From RUG14871 sp045539425 (GTDB taxonomy: Bacteria; Bacillota_I; Bacilli_A; Erysipelotrichales; Erysipelotrichaceae): a DNA stretch of 36,930 bases. Position 1 is the first letter of the stretch. Each line of letters begins with the position of its first letter. Below are positions 1 to 8,658 of the stretch, in pieces. Under the pieces are notes generated by a model. It saw nothing but the letters and a program-made list of their open reading frames with translations, did no database searches and was not told where the DNA came from. A program made the translations under genes and the position numbers. The stretch covers positions 1 to 36,930 of the forward strand of contig JAZQFH010000028.1 in NCBI GenBank assembly GCA_045539425.1, in the 5' to 3' direction.

Positions 1-139
1 GTAGGGCCACGATTTCGCTATCCCTTCTTCTCTCCGCCACCTCACGGTGGTCAGGCTTGGGAGTTGCTATCGGGTTCGTCGGCGACTACGCCCCTTGGGA
101 CTTTCACCCCAGATGTATGACATGCCCGTCATACCATGA
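1..139 (-). mobile_element. Edge of a mobile or structured-RNA element, possibly a group II intron 5' region
   Basis: No frame across this stretch gives a convincing protein. On the minus strand it reads like structured RNA. A perfect 7-bp hairpin (GTATGAC, six-base loop, GTCATAC, at 115-134) is followed by GGGGTGAAAGTCCC and then a short GGCG/CGCC hairpin. The GGTGAAAGTCC core resembles the early part of domain I of bacterial group II introns, and the position directly after a terminator stem (141-160) is where some class C introns insert. A clear GTGYG intron start is missing, so the end of another transposable element is equally possible. The element continues past the left edge of the window. 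Confidence 0.3.
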
Positions 140-140
140 A

Positions 141-172
141 AGCGGAGAGAAATCTCCGCTTTTTCCTTTTTT
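141..172. terminator. Intrinsic terminator left of the CAT-like gene
   Basis: AGCGGAGA and TCTCCGCT form a perfect 8-bp stem with a GAAA loop, followed on the plus strand by a T-rich tract. It separates the left-edge element from the plus-strand operon that starts at 217. On the minus strand the run after the stem is only TTTC, so plus-strand termination is more likely. Confidence 0.75.
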
Positions 173-182
173 GAAACTCCGC

Positions 183-212
183 TATAATAATCGTATGATC
201 CGAAAGGAGAAA
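183..212 (+). promoter_or_regulatory. Promoter -10 and RBS of the CAT-like gene
   Basis: TATAAT lies at 183-188, with an expected transcript start near 195. AAAGGAG at about 203-209 is a strong Shine-Dalgarno about seven bases before ATG 217. No good -35 box is seen. This start is leadered, unlike several other plus-strand genes in the window. Confidence 0.6.
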
Positions 213-216
213 ACCC

Positions 217-861
217 ATGAAGAAAACATATATCGATATGAGCACATACAAACGGAAGGAACACTTTGATTACTTCCGCTCGCTCCCCTATCCCTATCTC
301 GGGACAACGGCGGAAGTGGATGTCACACATCTGCTGGCCTTCTGCAGAACGCATCATGTTTCCTTTTATCTGATGTTTCTGCATGAAGCCGCTCTGGCAG
401 CGGACAGCATTCCGGAGTTCCGCCAGCGCATTGAAGGCGACGGCATTGCGGATTATAATGAGTGTCCGACTTCCCACACCGAATTAAAGGAAGACGGAAC
501 CTACTGTTACTGCACGCTGTATCACCACATGCCGCTGAGCGAATATCTGAAAAAAGCACAGGAAGCCAGGGAAGCCTGCCGTAATAACGGTATTGAGGAA
601 GACGCGGAGGTTGCGGGAATGTATTTCATCTCCACCCTGCCCTGGATTCGCTACACCTCCCTCATTCAGCCGGTTGCCTGTTCTGACGAGTCCAACCCGC
701 GCATTACCTGGGGAAAATACACCACAGATGAAACCGGACGCACCGTCATGCCGCTCTCCGTTCTGCTCCATCACGCTCTGGCGGATGGCAGTCATATCGG
801 GCGCTACTATGAAATACTGCAAAGGCGTCTCGATGCTTATCAGAAAGAGGTAGAACTATGA
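217..861 (+). CDS. Chloramphenicol acetyltransferase-like protein
   Basis: A 214-residue protein of the CatA family, close to the usual ~215 residues. The family transfers acetyl from acetyl-CoA to chloramphenicol or other hydroxyl acceptors as a cytoplasmic trimer. The signature HHALADGSH at about residues 185-193 matches the catalytic HHAxxDG motif, and its second His would be the general base. The N-terminal TYIDMSTYKRKEHFDYF resembles CAT N-termini. The Cys common in HHAVCDG is replaced by Ala, as in many chromosomal CAT-like proteins whose drug activity is weak or unknown. The start is supported by AAAGGAG. Its stop overlaps the next start by 4 bp, so it is co-transcribed with a phosphatase. 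Family assignment is firm; chloramphenicol resistance is only a possibility. Confidence 0.85.
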   Translation: MKKTYIDMSTYKRKEHFDYFRSLPYPYLGTTAEVDVTHLLAFCRTHHVSFYLMFLHEAALAADSIPEFRQRIEGDGIADYNECPTSHTELKEDGTYCYCTLYHHMPLSEYLKKAQEAREACRNNGIEEDAEVAGMYFISTLPWIRYTSLIQPVACSDESNPRITWGKYTTDETGRTVMPLSVLLHHALADGSHIGRYYEILQRRLDAYQKEVEL

Positions 862-1310
862 TCAGGGTCCTGTTTGTCTGCCACGGTAACATCTGCCGCA
901 GCGCCATGGCGGAAGCTATGATGAACGACAGAATTCAGAAACACAATCTGGAACATCTGTTCCAAGCGGATTCCGCTGCCACTTCCTATGAAGAAATCGG
1001 GGAGCCCATGTATTATGCGGCACAGGAGATTTTAAAAGCACATCACATTCCCATCGGTTCGCACCGTGCCCGGAGAATCACCCCTTCTGATTATCAGACG
1101 TTCGATCTGTTGATCGGCATGGATCAGAGGAATATCGAGAACATGAAGCGGATGTTTGGGGGTGACCCGGATCATAAGATCTTCAAACTGCTGAAATTTG
1201 CGGGTTCTGCGCAGGACATCAGCGACCCATGGTATACCCGGAATTTTGATTTGACTTATAAACAGATTGATGAAAGCTTAGACGGACTGATTGAGAAATA
1301 TATCGATTAG
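858..1310 (+). CDS. Low-molecular-weight protein tyrosine phosphatase
   Basis: A 150-residue cytoplasmic phosphatase. The P-loop CHGNICRS begins at Cys8, giving the CX5R motif (Cys8-Arg14) that forms the phosphocysteine intermediate. The general-acid loop DPWY at 123-126 is intact, so the enzyme should be active. Family members dephosphorylate phosphotyrosine, or phosphoarginine as in YwlE. A YwlE-type enzyme carries Thr in the loop (CTGNTCR); Ile12 here argues for the tyrosine type. Translation is probably coupled to the CAT-like gene through the ATGA overlap, with AGAGG upstream. No kinase gene is nearby, so the substrate is unknown. Confidence 0.92.
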   Translation: MIRVLFVCHGNICRSAMAEAMMNDRIQKHNLEHLFQADSAATSYEEIGEPMYYAAQEILKAHHIPIGSHRARRITPSDYQTFDLLIGMDQRNIENMKRMFGGDPDHKIFKLLKFAGSAQDISDPWYTRNFDLTYKQIDESLDGLIEKYID

Positions 1311-1325
1311 TCCTTTTCTTTCCTT

Positions 1326-1340
1326 TATAATAGAGATATG
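1326..1340 (+). promoter_or_regulatory. Leaderless promoter of the YigZ-family gene
   Basis: TATAAT at 1326-1331 is followed by exactly six bases and ATG 1338, so transcription would start on or next to the A of the start codon. No purine-rich Shine-Dalgarno lies before the ATG. This is one of five plus-strand genes here with the same spacing. Confidence 0.7.
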
Positions 1341-1937
1341 AGAATTCAGTTTGAAAGCGAATATGAAATTGAAATCAATAAGTCCCGTTTCATCTGTTAT
1401 CTGAAGCGCGTGGAAAGCGAAGAAGAATTCCGGGATTACCTTTCCCAGATCCGCAAGATGCATCCCAAAGCGACACATCACTGCTCTGCCCTCTGCATCA
1501 ACAATACCATCCAGCGTTCCAACGATGACGGAGAACCGAGCGGAACCGCCGGGATTCCGATGCTGGAAGTTTTGCGCAAGCGCAACATGGAAAAGATCTG
1601 CGCCATCACGGTACGCTATTTCGGAGGGATCCTGCTGGGTGCCGGCGGATTAATCCGGGCATACTCCCGTTCCGTCAGCGAAGCCCTGGATCATACGGAA
1701 CTCTATGATGTCAAAGAGATGGATGTCTATCAGCTGCGCGTGGACTATTCCACCGCAAGCAGGATGGAACGCTTCCTTTCAAATGTCACGGTTCTTGATA
1801 AGATCTATGAAGCGGATGTACTGATCCGTTTTGCGACAGATGACAAGGATATTATCCGAAAAGCCACGGAAGCCTTAAACGGGAAATATACACCGGAGTT
1901 TCTCTACAGCAGGGAAACGGAAATCCGGATTTCCTAG
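1338..1937 (+). CDS. YigZ/IMPACT family protein (UPF0029)
   Basis: A 199-residue protein with the two-domain layout of the YigZ family. The N-terminal IMPACT/UPF0029 domain covers about residues 1-115 and includes the conserved HHCSA, DDGEPSGTAG, RYFGGILLGAGGLIRAYSRS stretches. The C-terminal ferredoxin-like DUF1949 domain covers about 130-195. The family is linked to translation control (eukaryotic IMPACT acts on GCN2), but the bacterial role is not settled. Length is normal. The start has an ideally placed -10 and no RBS, so the mRNA is probably leaderless. A shared terminator separates it from the convergent gene that follows. Confidence 0.92.
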   Translation: MRIQFESEYEIEINKSRFICYLKRVESEEEFRDYLSQIRKMHPKATHHCSALCINNTIQRSNDDGEPSGTAGIPMLEVLRKRNMEKICAITVRYFGGILLGAGGLIRAYSRSVSEALDHTELYDVKEMDVYQLRVDYSTASRMERFLSNVTVLDKIYEADVLIRFATDDKDIIRKATEALNGKYTPEFLYSRETEIRIS

Positions 1938-1952
1938 CACAGCTCAATACGT

Positions 1953-1984
1953 AAAAAAAGGAAGATGATCAGTCTTCCTTTTTC
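1953..1984. terminator. Bidirectional terminator between convergent genes
   Basis: A run of A, GGAAGA, a seven-base loop, TCTTCC and a run of T form a symmetric hairpin that can end transcripts from both sides. It overlaps the last codons of the minus-strand gene ending at 1969. Confidence 0.8.
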
Positions 1985-2769
1985 AGTCTCCACATTTCGC
2001 TGTATGCCATAAACGGAATGGCATCCGCATAGTTCTTGGCATTGAAGCGCTGTTTCTTGATATCCTTCTCACATTCCGTATTCAGGATATCCTTATTCAT
2101 CATGTAAGATACATAGACCACTTTTTTCAGAAGGTACCATTTGGTAACGACCTGATAGATGTAGTCTCCCTTATCCTCCAGTTCCGGAAGGACCTTTTTC
2201 GCATCATTGACCGCTTCTTCCGCGTTCGCCGTAGCGATCTCGATCATTTCCTTCACATTCTTATAATAATAGTTATCGATTTCTCTCTGAATGGCTCCTG
2301 CCCGGGCTTTCGGTTTCAGGAATTTCTCCGTCTTTTCCAGGATCAGTGCCGGGTTGTCCAGGCTCATGGCCACCAGTTCATTTCTGGAATCTTCCAGAAC
2401 CGCAAACTGTTCTGTTAAGCAGTAATAGTAACCTTTGGATAACAGATATTCCTCACTTAAGATGATTCCTTTCTGTTCCCCTTCCTTATTTATATATAAG
2501 ACATACGGGCATTTCATTGCCTTATCCGGGAGTTTACTGGCATCCTTATACCGAATGATCTGATTCGATATGACATTTTTATTCACGTTAAAACCAAGCC
2601 CGACACAGATCCTCAGTTCATTGTCCAGCGCCAGGAGTTTCGTGAACAGTTCGTGGTAAGGAAGATCCTCTTTTACGCTGAGAAAATCCTCCAGGTAGCC
2701 GTTGAAGACGCAGGAGTCTCCTTCTTTTCTGCGGTCCAGAACCACATTTAAATTATCGAATACTGCCAA
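1969..2769 (-). CDS. Hypothetical protein, unknown family
   Basis: I do not recognise this protein. It is predicted as 266 residues and soluble, with no signal peptide or membrane span and a highly charged, helix-rich C-terminal half. The N-terminal half (about 1-140) has alternating hydrophobic strands and could be a mixed alpha/beta domain. The C-terminal half has KNVKEMIEIATANAEEA and an ending around AIPFMAYSEMWRLKKED. The frame is open back to 2802, but the best start is TTG 2769, giving MAVFDNLN. AGAGGG lies eight bases upstream of it, and a TATAAT about 20-30 bases further back fits a short leader. GTG 2778 is the alternative. The gene stands alone, divergent from addB and convergent with the YigZ-family gene. 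Confidence 0.75.
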   Translation of the reverse strand: MAVFDNLNVVLDRRKEGDSCVFNGYLEDFLSVKEDLPYHELFTKLLALDNELRICVGLGFNVNKNVISNQIIRYKDASKLPDKAMKCPYVLYINKEGEQKGIILSEEYLLSKGYYYCLTEQFAVLEDSRNELVAMSLDNPALILEKTEKFLKPKARAGAIQREIDNYYYKNVKEMIEIATANAEEAVNDAKKVLPELEDKGDYIYQVVTKWYLLKKVVYVSYMMNKDILNTECEKDIKKQRFNAKNYADAIPFMAYSEMWRLKKED

Positions 2770-2954
2770 ATTTTTCACCCTCTTATACTGTTTCAGTAAC
2801 AATTATATATTGCCATAAATTCAAGGGAGAATAAAGCAAAATCGGTCCGCGAAAGATGAAACTTGTCGTGTTTTCTCCTAAATATTACCAAAAAATAACA
2901 GAAATCGTACTTTAGGAGGAGATAAATTCCATCGTATCCATCCCCGTATCTTTG

Positions 2955-2972
2955 TGTTATTCTTAATATATG
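2955..2972 (+). promoter_or_regulatory. Leaderless extended -10 promoter of addBA
   Basis: TGT directly before TATTCT (2958-2963) is an extended -10 element. Six bases then separate it from ATG 2970. No Shine-Dalgarno is visible, so the addBA transcript is probably leaderless. Confidence 0.6.
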
Positions 2973-5516
2973 GAACAGCTGAATACAATGATCGCACCTT
3001 CCTTTCTCCATGCGGAGATGCGGGAGGAATTACTGAAAGAAAGCTCCGGATACATCAATACGGATATTTTAAGCATGAGCAGCTACCTGATCCGCGGCTG
3101 CCGCTCATCTGTTGATGAGACGGAACTTCTGCTGAACATATACCATACCATTCTGAAGAACCGGGATCATCTTAAGGCGCTATATCAGAGTGCCCAGTAC
3201 GCCTTCTTTGCCAGAGAGATCCTTTCCTTTTTAAAGGACACGGCATCCTTCGGGATTGATGTCAGCGCTCTGCCGGAGAGCACGACCATTCAGAAAGAGC
3301 TGAAGTATCTGCTCTTACAGATGCAGAAGTTTCCTCTAATGCAGAAAGAGGAGCGGAACTATCTGCAGAATCTCAGCGATGCGCACTCCGTCAGCCTGAT
3401 GCCTTATCCCTTCTTTTCTCCGCTGGAGAAAATGCAGTATGAACTGCTTCAGGCAAAAGGCGCAAAGCTTCTCTCCCCGAAAAAGGAAGAGATACAAAAC
3501 GTCATTTGCTATATTGCCCAGAACAAACGGCAGGAAGCGGAAGCACTGGCACAGTATATCATTTCGCATGATGCCCCGCTGGATGATTACCGTATCATCC
3601 TTGGAGACACTTCCTATCTCAGTACACTGAAGCGGGTATTCGAACGCTACGGAATCCCCTGTTATACGACATTAAGCAGGCGCACTCCGCCGCTTTTGAA
3701 CCGGTTTATTTCATTATGCAGATATATGGAAAACCGGAATCCGGATACCTTCCTGGAGCTCTTATTACACCAGGGTCTTAACAGTATGCCTGCCCTTTTA
3801 GAGATGCAGAAGTTCAGCCGCTATGAATCCTTTACGGATTTCTCGCGTAAGGAGACAAAGACGGAAAACCGGGATCTGAAAGAGCTGTATGAAAAGGCGA
3901 AAAAGGAATATGAAGATCATCTGGAAGAGATCCGTCTGATTGAAACCGATACCCGGTCCATGGAAGAGATCCTCAGGATTTCTTTCCATCTCATTACCTC
4001 TCATATTTCCACTGACAGTGAAACTGCTGTCTGCAAAAAAATCAAGGAAACCATTGATTCCTACTTTTCTCTTGTTTCCAATATGGAGGAAATGCAGCTT
4101 CTGCTCAGCTCGATTCAGCTGCAGGAGAAAGGTCAGGAAAACGGGATAAGAATCTGTGACATCCGTCACGCTTACACGCTTTCTCCGAAAATCACCATCG
4201 TTCTGGGAAGCGCCAATCTTCCGGATTTCCGCTTCTATAACGGTATCTTCGATGAGGATTACTATGCCCTGCTGCCTTATCCCACCAAGGAAGAGCGCTA
4301 TGATCTCATAGAGCAGGCAACAGTCGAAACGCTGAAACATTCCAGAGAATTGATCGTCTCTTTCCCGATAGCGGACTACAGCGGCAAAAGCGTAAACCTC
4401 AATGCTTTCTGGGAAGATTTTCTGAACAGCTATCCGGCAGAGAGAGTAACCTGGCCGCTGAAGGAAGGCGGAAGTCTTTTGAACCCTTCCCACCGTTTGC
4501 GTCCCGACTTTGCCAGAGATGTCTTTCTGAATCAGGGAAGCATCACGGGATCCATTTCCTCGTTTGAGAAATACTTCAGCTGTCCCTATTCCTATTATCT
4601 GAACAGTGGACTGCATCTGAAGAAAAAGGAATACATCATCGGACCGGCAGAAGTCGGATCCGTTCTGCACAGTATCATGGAGCATCTGCTCAACACCTAT
4701 GGAAAGGAATACTGCACGCAGAAGAAGGAAGTCATTCTTGCGGAAATCGAAGCTTCCTTTGCGCCGCTCTATGCCTCCTATCCGACGCTGCATCCGTATA
4801 TCAATAATCTGAAACTGCGGCTGGAGAGCCATCTGTTTGCGTCACTGGATGCCTTAAAGCGGATGGAAAGCGTTTCTCCCTACACACCGAAAGCAGCGGA
4901 ACTCCGCTTTGCCAGAGATCTGGATACGGATCCTCCGATCCGCCTCAGGGGTATTGTGGACCGGGTGGATGAAAGCCAAAAAGGCTATCGCGTCATTGAC
5001 TATAAGAGCGGCAGCAAGACACTGGATGCCGGACATATCCGCGCCGGACTTTCCCTGCAGCTTTTGACCTATCTGATCATATTGCAGAAGGAAACCACAC
5101 TCTCTCCGCACGGAACATATTATTTCTCCTTTACCGATCAGAGCCTTGAAGTCACGGCAGGAAAGTTCTCTCTCACCACCAACCTGACCACCTTTTATGA
5201 CGGCATGGACTGGAGAGAGGACTATGATAATTCCCATAAACTAGTCGGTGTTTCCTTTACGGAGCTTCCGGAGAATCTGAAAGATTACGTCAAATCCATG
5301 AAGAATGCAAGCTACACCGAATTTAAGGATATCATCATGAAACTGTATCAGTACGTTGCCGAACAGCTGATGCGCGGAAACATCGCACCGCTTCCGGTAG
5401 AGAACGCCTGCAAATACTGCGACTATAAGGGAATCTGCCATTACTATGAAGATCCGCTGAAAGTCAAGGATGCGGATATCATCAAACGAATCGAGGATGC
5501 ACATGAGGTTCAGTGA
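2970..5516 (+). CDS. addB: AddB/RexB-like subunit of ATP-dependent helicase-nuclease
   Basis: An 848-residue partner of AddA in the double-strand-break resection complex that prepares DNA ends for RecA. The C-terminal PD-(D/E)XK nuclease is visible as RGIVDRVDE followed by VIDYKSG at about residues 650-675. The four iron-sulfur cysteines of AddB appear intact: one in FSCPYSYY at about residue 535 and CX2CX5C (CKYCDYKGIC) near 815. It is much shorter than the ~1,160 residues of Bacillus AddB. It also lacks the N-terminal GxxGxGKT nucleotide-binding loop, opening instead with MEQLNTMIAPSFLHAE, which makes it closer to the RexB type. It overlaps addA by 14 bp, which indicates coupled translation. 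Confidence 0.85.
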   Translation: MEQLNTMIAPSFLHAEMREELLKESSGYINTDILSMSSYLIRGCRSSVDETELLLNIYHTILKNRDHLKALYQSAQYAFFAREILSFLKDTASFGIDVSALPESTTIQKELKYLLLQMQKFPLMQKEERNYLQNLSDAHSVSLMPYPFFSPLEKMQYELLQAKGAKLLSPKKEEIQNVICYIAQNKRQEAEALAQYIISHDAPLDDYRIILGDTSYLSTLKRVFERYGIPCYTTLSRRTPPLLNRFISLCRYMENRNPDTFLELLLHQGLNSMPALLEMQKFSRYESFTDFSRKETKTENRDLKELYEKAKKEYEDHLEEIRLIETDTRSMEEILRISFHLITSHISTDSETAVCKKIKETIDSYFSLVSNMEEMQLLLSSIQLQEKGQENGIRICDIRHAYTLSPKITIVLGSANLPDFRFYNGIFDEDYYALLPYPTKEERYDLIEQATVETLKHSRELIVSFPIADYSGKSVNLNAFWEDFLNSYPAERVTWPLKEGGSLLNPSHRLRPDFARDVFLNQGSITGSISSFEKYFSCPYSYYLNSGLHLKKKEYIIGPAEVGSVLHSIMEHLLNTYGKEYCTQKKEVILAEIEASFAPLYASYPTLHPYINNLKLRLESHLFASLDALKRMESVSPYTPKAAELRFARDLDTDPPIRLRGIVDRVDESQKGYRVIDYKSGSKTLDAGHIRAGLSLQLLTYLIILQKETTLSPHGTYYFSFTDQSLEVTAGKFSLTTNLTTFYDGMDWREDYDNSHKLVGVSFTELPENLKDYVKSMKNASYTEFKDIIMKLYQYVAEQLMRGNIAPLPVENACKYCDYKGICHYYEDPLKVKDADIIKRIEDAHEVQ

Positions 5517-8500
5517 ACAGCAGAAAAAAGCCATTGACAGCAGAAACAAAAACGTTGTGGTAAGCGCCAGTGCCGGCGCCGGAAAGACAACGGTTTTAGT
5601 CGAGCGTCTGACCCGCCGCATCATCGATGACAAGGTCGATGTGGACCGCATTCTGGCGACCACCTTCACCGAAGCTGCTGCGGGAGACATCAAGAAAAAA
5701 CTGACCCGCTCTCTGCGTAACTCCTATGAAGAAACCAGAGAGGAACGGCTGAAGCGGCAGATTGCCCTGCTTGCGGATGCGGATATCTCCACGCTTCACT
5801 CCTTCTGCTTAAAGATCATCAAGAAGTACTATTATGTCATCGGTCTGGATGTATCCATTACGGAGAACATCTTTGATGAAACAACGACCAACTATTTTAA
5901 GAATGTTGCCTTGACGCGTGTCTTTGATGCCGCATACAAAGAAAACACGGAAAGCTTTCTGGAACTTCTGGACCGGCAGTCTTCCTCCATCACCAGCAAG
6001 ACCATGCTGGAGGAAAGCATCAAACGCCTCGCTTCCGCCGCATTGACGCATTACGATTATGAAGCGTGGCTGGATCAGGCTGCTTCCGTTTACCGGGTAT
6101 ACGGCTCACTGAAAGAACTTCCGGAAGAGATGCAGAACCTCTTCTTCCAGTATCTCTGGCACTACTCTTACATGTATGAGGAAAAACTCGAAGAAGCCAG
6201 GGCAGCCTTTACTGAGGAAGGTCAGCAGGACTCCCTGCTTGTTCTGGAAGTGAAGATCCGCCATTTGAAGAATGAAGTGTTTGCGGCGTTGGAAAACAGA
6301 GACTATTCCCTCTTCCGCAGCCTGATGCAACAGAACGCCGATCTGAAAGTGAAGCGGCCGAACAAGATGAGAGGCTCTGCCATTCTGAAGGATGCCTATG
6401 CCATCTATTCAAAGCTTCTGGAAGACCTTTATGAAGAGCGGATCCTGTTACAGGATCTGAAGGAAAACGAAAAAGCCGCCAGAGAACTCGTTCATCTGAC
6501 CAAGGCCTTTCTTACGGAATACCGCAGGCTGAAAGCGGAGGCGCAGGGAATCGAGTTTGACGACATGGAGCGCTATGCACTGGATATTCTGAAGGCGGAT
6601 AACGGCAGTATTGCGGCAGCCTTACGGAATCATTACATCGATATTCTGGTGGATGAATTCCAGGATACCAACTACGCCCAGGATGAGATCATCCGCCTGA
6701 TTGCCCGCGAAAACAACGTCTTCCGCGTGGGCGATGTCAAACAGTCCATCTACCGCTTCCGGAATGCCAAACCTGCCATCATGCAGAAGCTGATCAACGA
6801 GCCACAGGAGATGGATGAGATTCTGTATCTGAATCAAAACTACCGCTCCAGCGGTGCTTTGATCACCTTTAACAATGACCTGTTTACCCGCTTAATGAAC
6901 CTGGAACACCGCCCGGTTTATTTCCCGGGTAATGATATCGTCTCCCCGGGGACAGAACAGCAGAAAAGCGTAACAATTCCGGCAGAATTCCTTCTTCTGG
7001 ATGCGGACCAGTATAAGGAATCTTCACTTACGGTCAATGAGAGGAAAGCTGCGCGGATCGCGGAAGAGATTCTCCGTCTGAAAGAGGAAAATCCCTCCAT
7101 GCAGTATAAGGACATTGCGGTATTGGTCAATGCCAACCGCAACAAGATCACCATTCAGAACATGCTGGCAGTCTATGGGATTCCTTCCTTTGGCGGAGAA
7201 TCGCTGGGTTTATATGAATCCAGCGGCGTGAAAGCCATTCTGAGTTTTCTGGAGTACAGCGTGGATCCGTCAAATGAGATTGCGCTCTATTCCGTACTGA
7301 CCTCTTTCTTCCATTACAGTGATGAAGATCTGCTGCAGGTAAGAAAAAACGGACTGGAGACTTATGATCCGTTAAATGCCCAACTCATACAGGAGATCGC
7401 ATTTGCTTCCGTTTCTCTGGGAGAGAAAGTATCCGCGATTCTGCGGCTGAATGACTACTATGAACAGTGGAATGATGACAATCAGCGGGCAAACATCGAC
7501 CTCTTTCTGGATGTGGTGGATGACCATGACAAAAAAGGCGACACCGTGGAATCCTTCCTCTATTTCATCAGCAACGCCGTTGATGAAACGGCAGAGGAAG
7601 CTTCCCTCAGCAATGATGATGCCGATGCCGTCAAGATCATGAGTATTCATCATTCCAAAGGTCTGGAATTCCCGGTGGTCTTCCTCTTCAGCAAAGACCG
7701 CACACTGGCATCCCATTCCGATTCCTATACCTTCCTGCATTCCGACTACGGATTCAGTATTCCTTCCCTGGAATACCCGTGGAAATATAAACGGGAGAAT
7801 GTCATCTCCCTGGCCTTAAAACATCAGGATAAAATGGAGGAAATCGAGGAGAGTGTCCGGGTGCTCTATGTTGCTTTGACAAGAGCCAAGACACGTCTCT
7901 ACATCGTGGATGAACGTGATCCCGCCAAAGAGATTCCCGCTTTCAGCTATTCCGCTTTATTCCAGAATTCCTATACGACGTGGATGCTGGAGCTCAGAGA
8001 CTACTGCCATTACCAGACAGTCAACCGCACTCAGCTGGAAGGCAATGATAAGGCACAGGCACTGACAGCCGCAAAGCGTTCCTTTACGTATCCCCGCTAC
8101 AATGTGCCGTTAGCTGTAAAGGAAACCCTTTCCCCTTCTTCCACCGAAGAAGACCGTACGGATCTGACACTCCGCTTCCGCAAAAACACGGCAGCGGAAA
8201 TTGGCACCAGAGTTCACGAGGCATTTGAACTGCTTCCGCCATCCCTCTGGAGTGAGGAAGAGATACAGGCCATCCTCAAGGACGGACTGCAGTCATATAC
8301 GGAAGCGTTCCGCACCTTCCGTGACTCCCCGCTTTATGCGGAGATGTTAAAAGGAGACATCTATAAGGAACTTCCGTTCTTGACCCGTCTGAATGACTCC
8401 ACGATCCACGGATACATCGATATGTGTTCCGTATTGAAGGATAAAGTCATCATCATCGATTTCAAAACGGATCGCAACGTCACACCGGAAATACTGATTG

Positions 8501-8616
8501 AGCGCTATACTTCACAGATTGATTTATACAAGCGCTCCATGAAACAGATCTATCCGGACAGGGAGATCCTGGGTTATATCTATTCCGTCACACTGAACGA
8601 TTTCATTCAGTTATAG
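5503..8616 (+). CDS. addA: ATP-dependent helicase/nuclease subunit A (AddA)
   Basis: A 1037-residue UvrD-type superfamily 1 helicase fused to a C-terminal RecB-family nuclease. Walker A is SASAGAGKTT at 21-30, the DExx box is VDEFQDTN at about 383, a late helicase motif VALTRAK is near 790, and the nuclease motif IIDFKTD is near 984, preceded by GTRVHEAFE. All catalytic motifs look intact. It drives unwinding and cuts one strand in the AddAB complex. An upstream in-frame ATG at 5470 exists, but ATG 5503 matches the family start (MRFSEQQKKAI) and has GAGG six bases before it. The protein is shorter than Bacillus AddA (~1,230), in keeping with the short AddB beside it. Confidence 0.93.
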   Translation: MRFSEQQKKAIDSRNKNVVVSASAGAGKTTVLVERLTRRIIDDKVDVDRILATTFTEAAAGDIKKKLTRSLRNSYEETREERLKRQIALLADADISTLHSFCLKIIKKYYYVIGLDVSITENIFDETTTNYFKNVALTRVFDAAYKENTESFLELLDRQSSSITSKTMLEESIKRLASAALTHYDYEAWLDQAASVYRVYGSLKELPEEMQNLFFQYLWHYSYMYEEKLEEARAAFTEEGQQDSLLVLEVKIRHLKNEVFAALENRDYSLFRSLMQQNADLKVKRPNKMRGSAILKDAYAIYSKLLEDLYEERILLQDLKENEKAARELVHLTKAFLTEYRRLKAEAQGIEFDDMERYALDILKADNGSIAAALRNHYIDILVDEFQDTNYAQDEIIRLIARENNVFRVGDVKQSIYRFRNAKPAIMQKLINEPQEMDEILYLNQNYRSSGALITFNNDLFTRLMNLEHRPVYFPGNDIVSPGTEQQKSVTIPAEFLLLDADQYKESSLTVNERKAARIAEEILRLKEENPSMQYKDIAVLVNANRNKITIQNMLAVYGIPSFGGESLGLYESSGVKAILSFLEYSVDPSNEIALYSVLTSFFHYSDEDLLQVRKNGLETYDPLNAQLIQEIAFASVSLGEKVSAILRLNDYYEQWNDDNQRANIDLFLDVVDDHDKKGDTVESFLYFISNAVDETAEEASLSNDDADAVKIMSIHHSKGLEFPVVFLFSKDRTLASHSDSYTFLHSDYGFSIPSLEYPWKYKRENVISLALKHQDKMEEIEESVRVLYVALTRAKTRLYIVDERDPAKEIPAFSYSALFQNSYTTWMLELRDYCHYQTVNRTQLEGNDKAQALTAAKRSFTYPRYNVPLAVKETLSPSSTEEDRTDLTLRFRKNTAAEIGTRVHEAFELLPPSLWSEEEIQAILKDGLQSYTEAFRTFRDSPLYAEMLKGDIYKELPFLTRLNDSTIHGYIDMCSVLKDKVIIIDFKTDRNVTPEILIERYTSQIDLYKRSMKQIYPDREILGYIYSVTLNDFIQL
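6920..6933. promoter_or_regulatory. Noc-binding-sequence-like site inside addA
   Basis: ATTTCCCGGGTAAT matches the Bacillus Noc consensus ATTTCCCGGGAAAT at 13 of 14 positions. Noc sites usually lie anywhere, including in coding regions, so the position inside addA is not a problem. It could still be a codon-driven coincidence. Confidence 0.4.
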
Positions 8617-8619
8617 CAT

Positions 8620-8655
8620 AAAAAAAGAACAGTTTCTGCGGAAACTGTTCTTTTC
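8620..8655. terminator. Bidirectional terminator between addA and prs
   Basis: AAGAACAGTTTC and GAAACTGTTCTT form a long perfect stem, flanked by A-runs on one side and T-runs on the other. It serves the convergent addA and prs transcripts. Confidence 0.88.
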
Positions 8656-8658
8656 ATG

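Noticed and set aside
57..269. 70-codon plus-strand frame across the left edge
   Set aside because: It runs through the terminator hairpin and into the CAT-like gene in another frame; no RBS.
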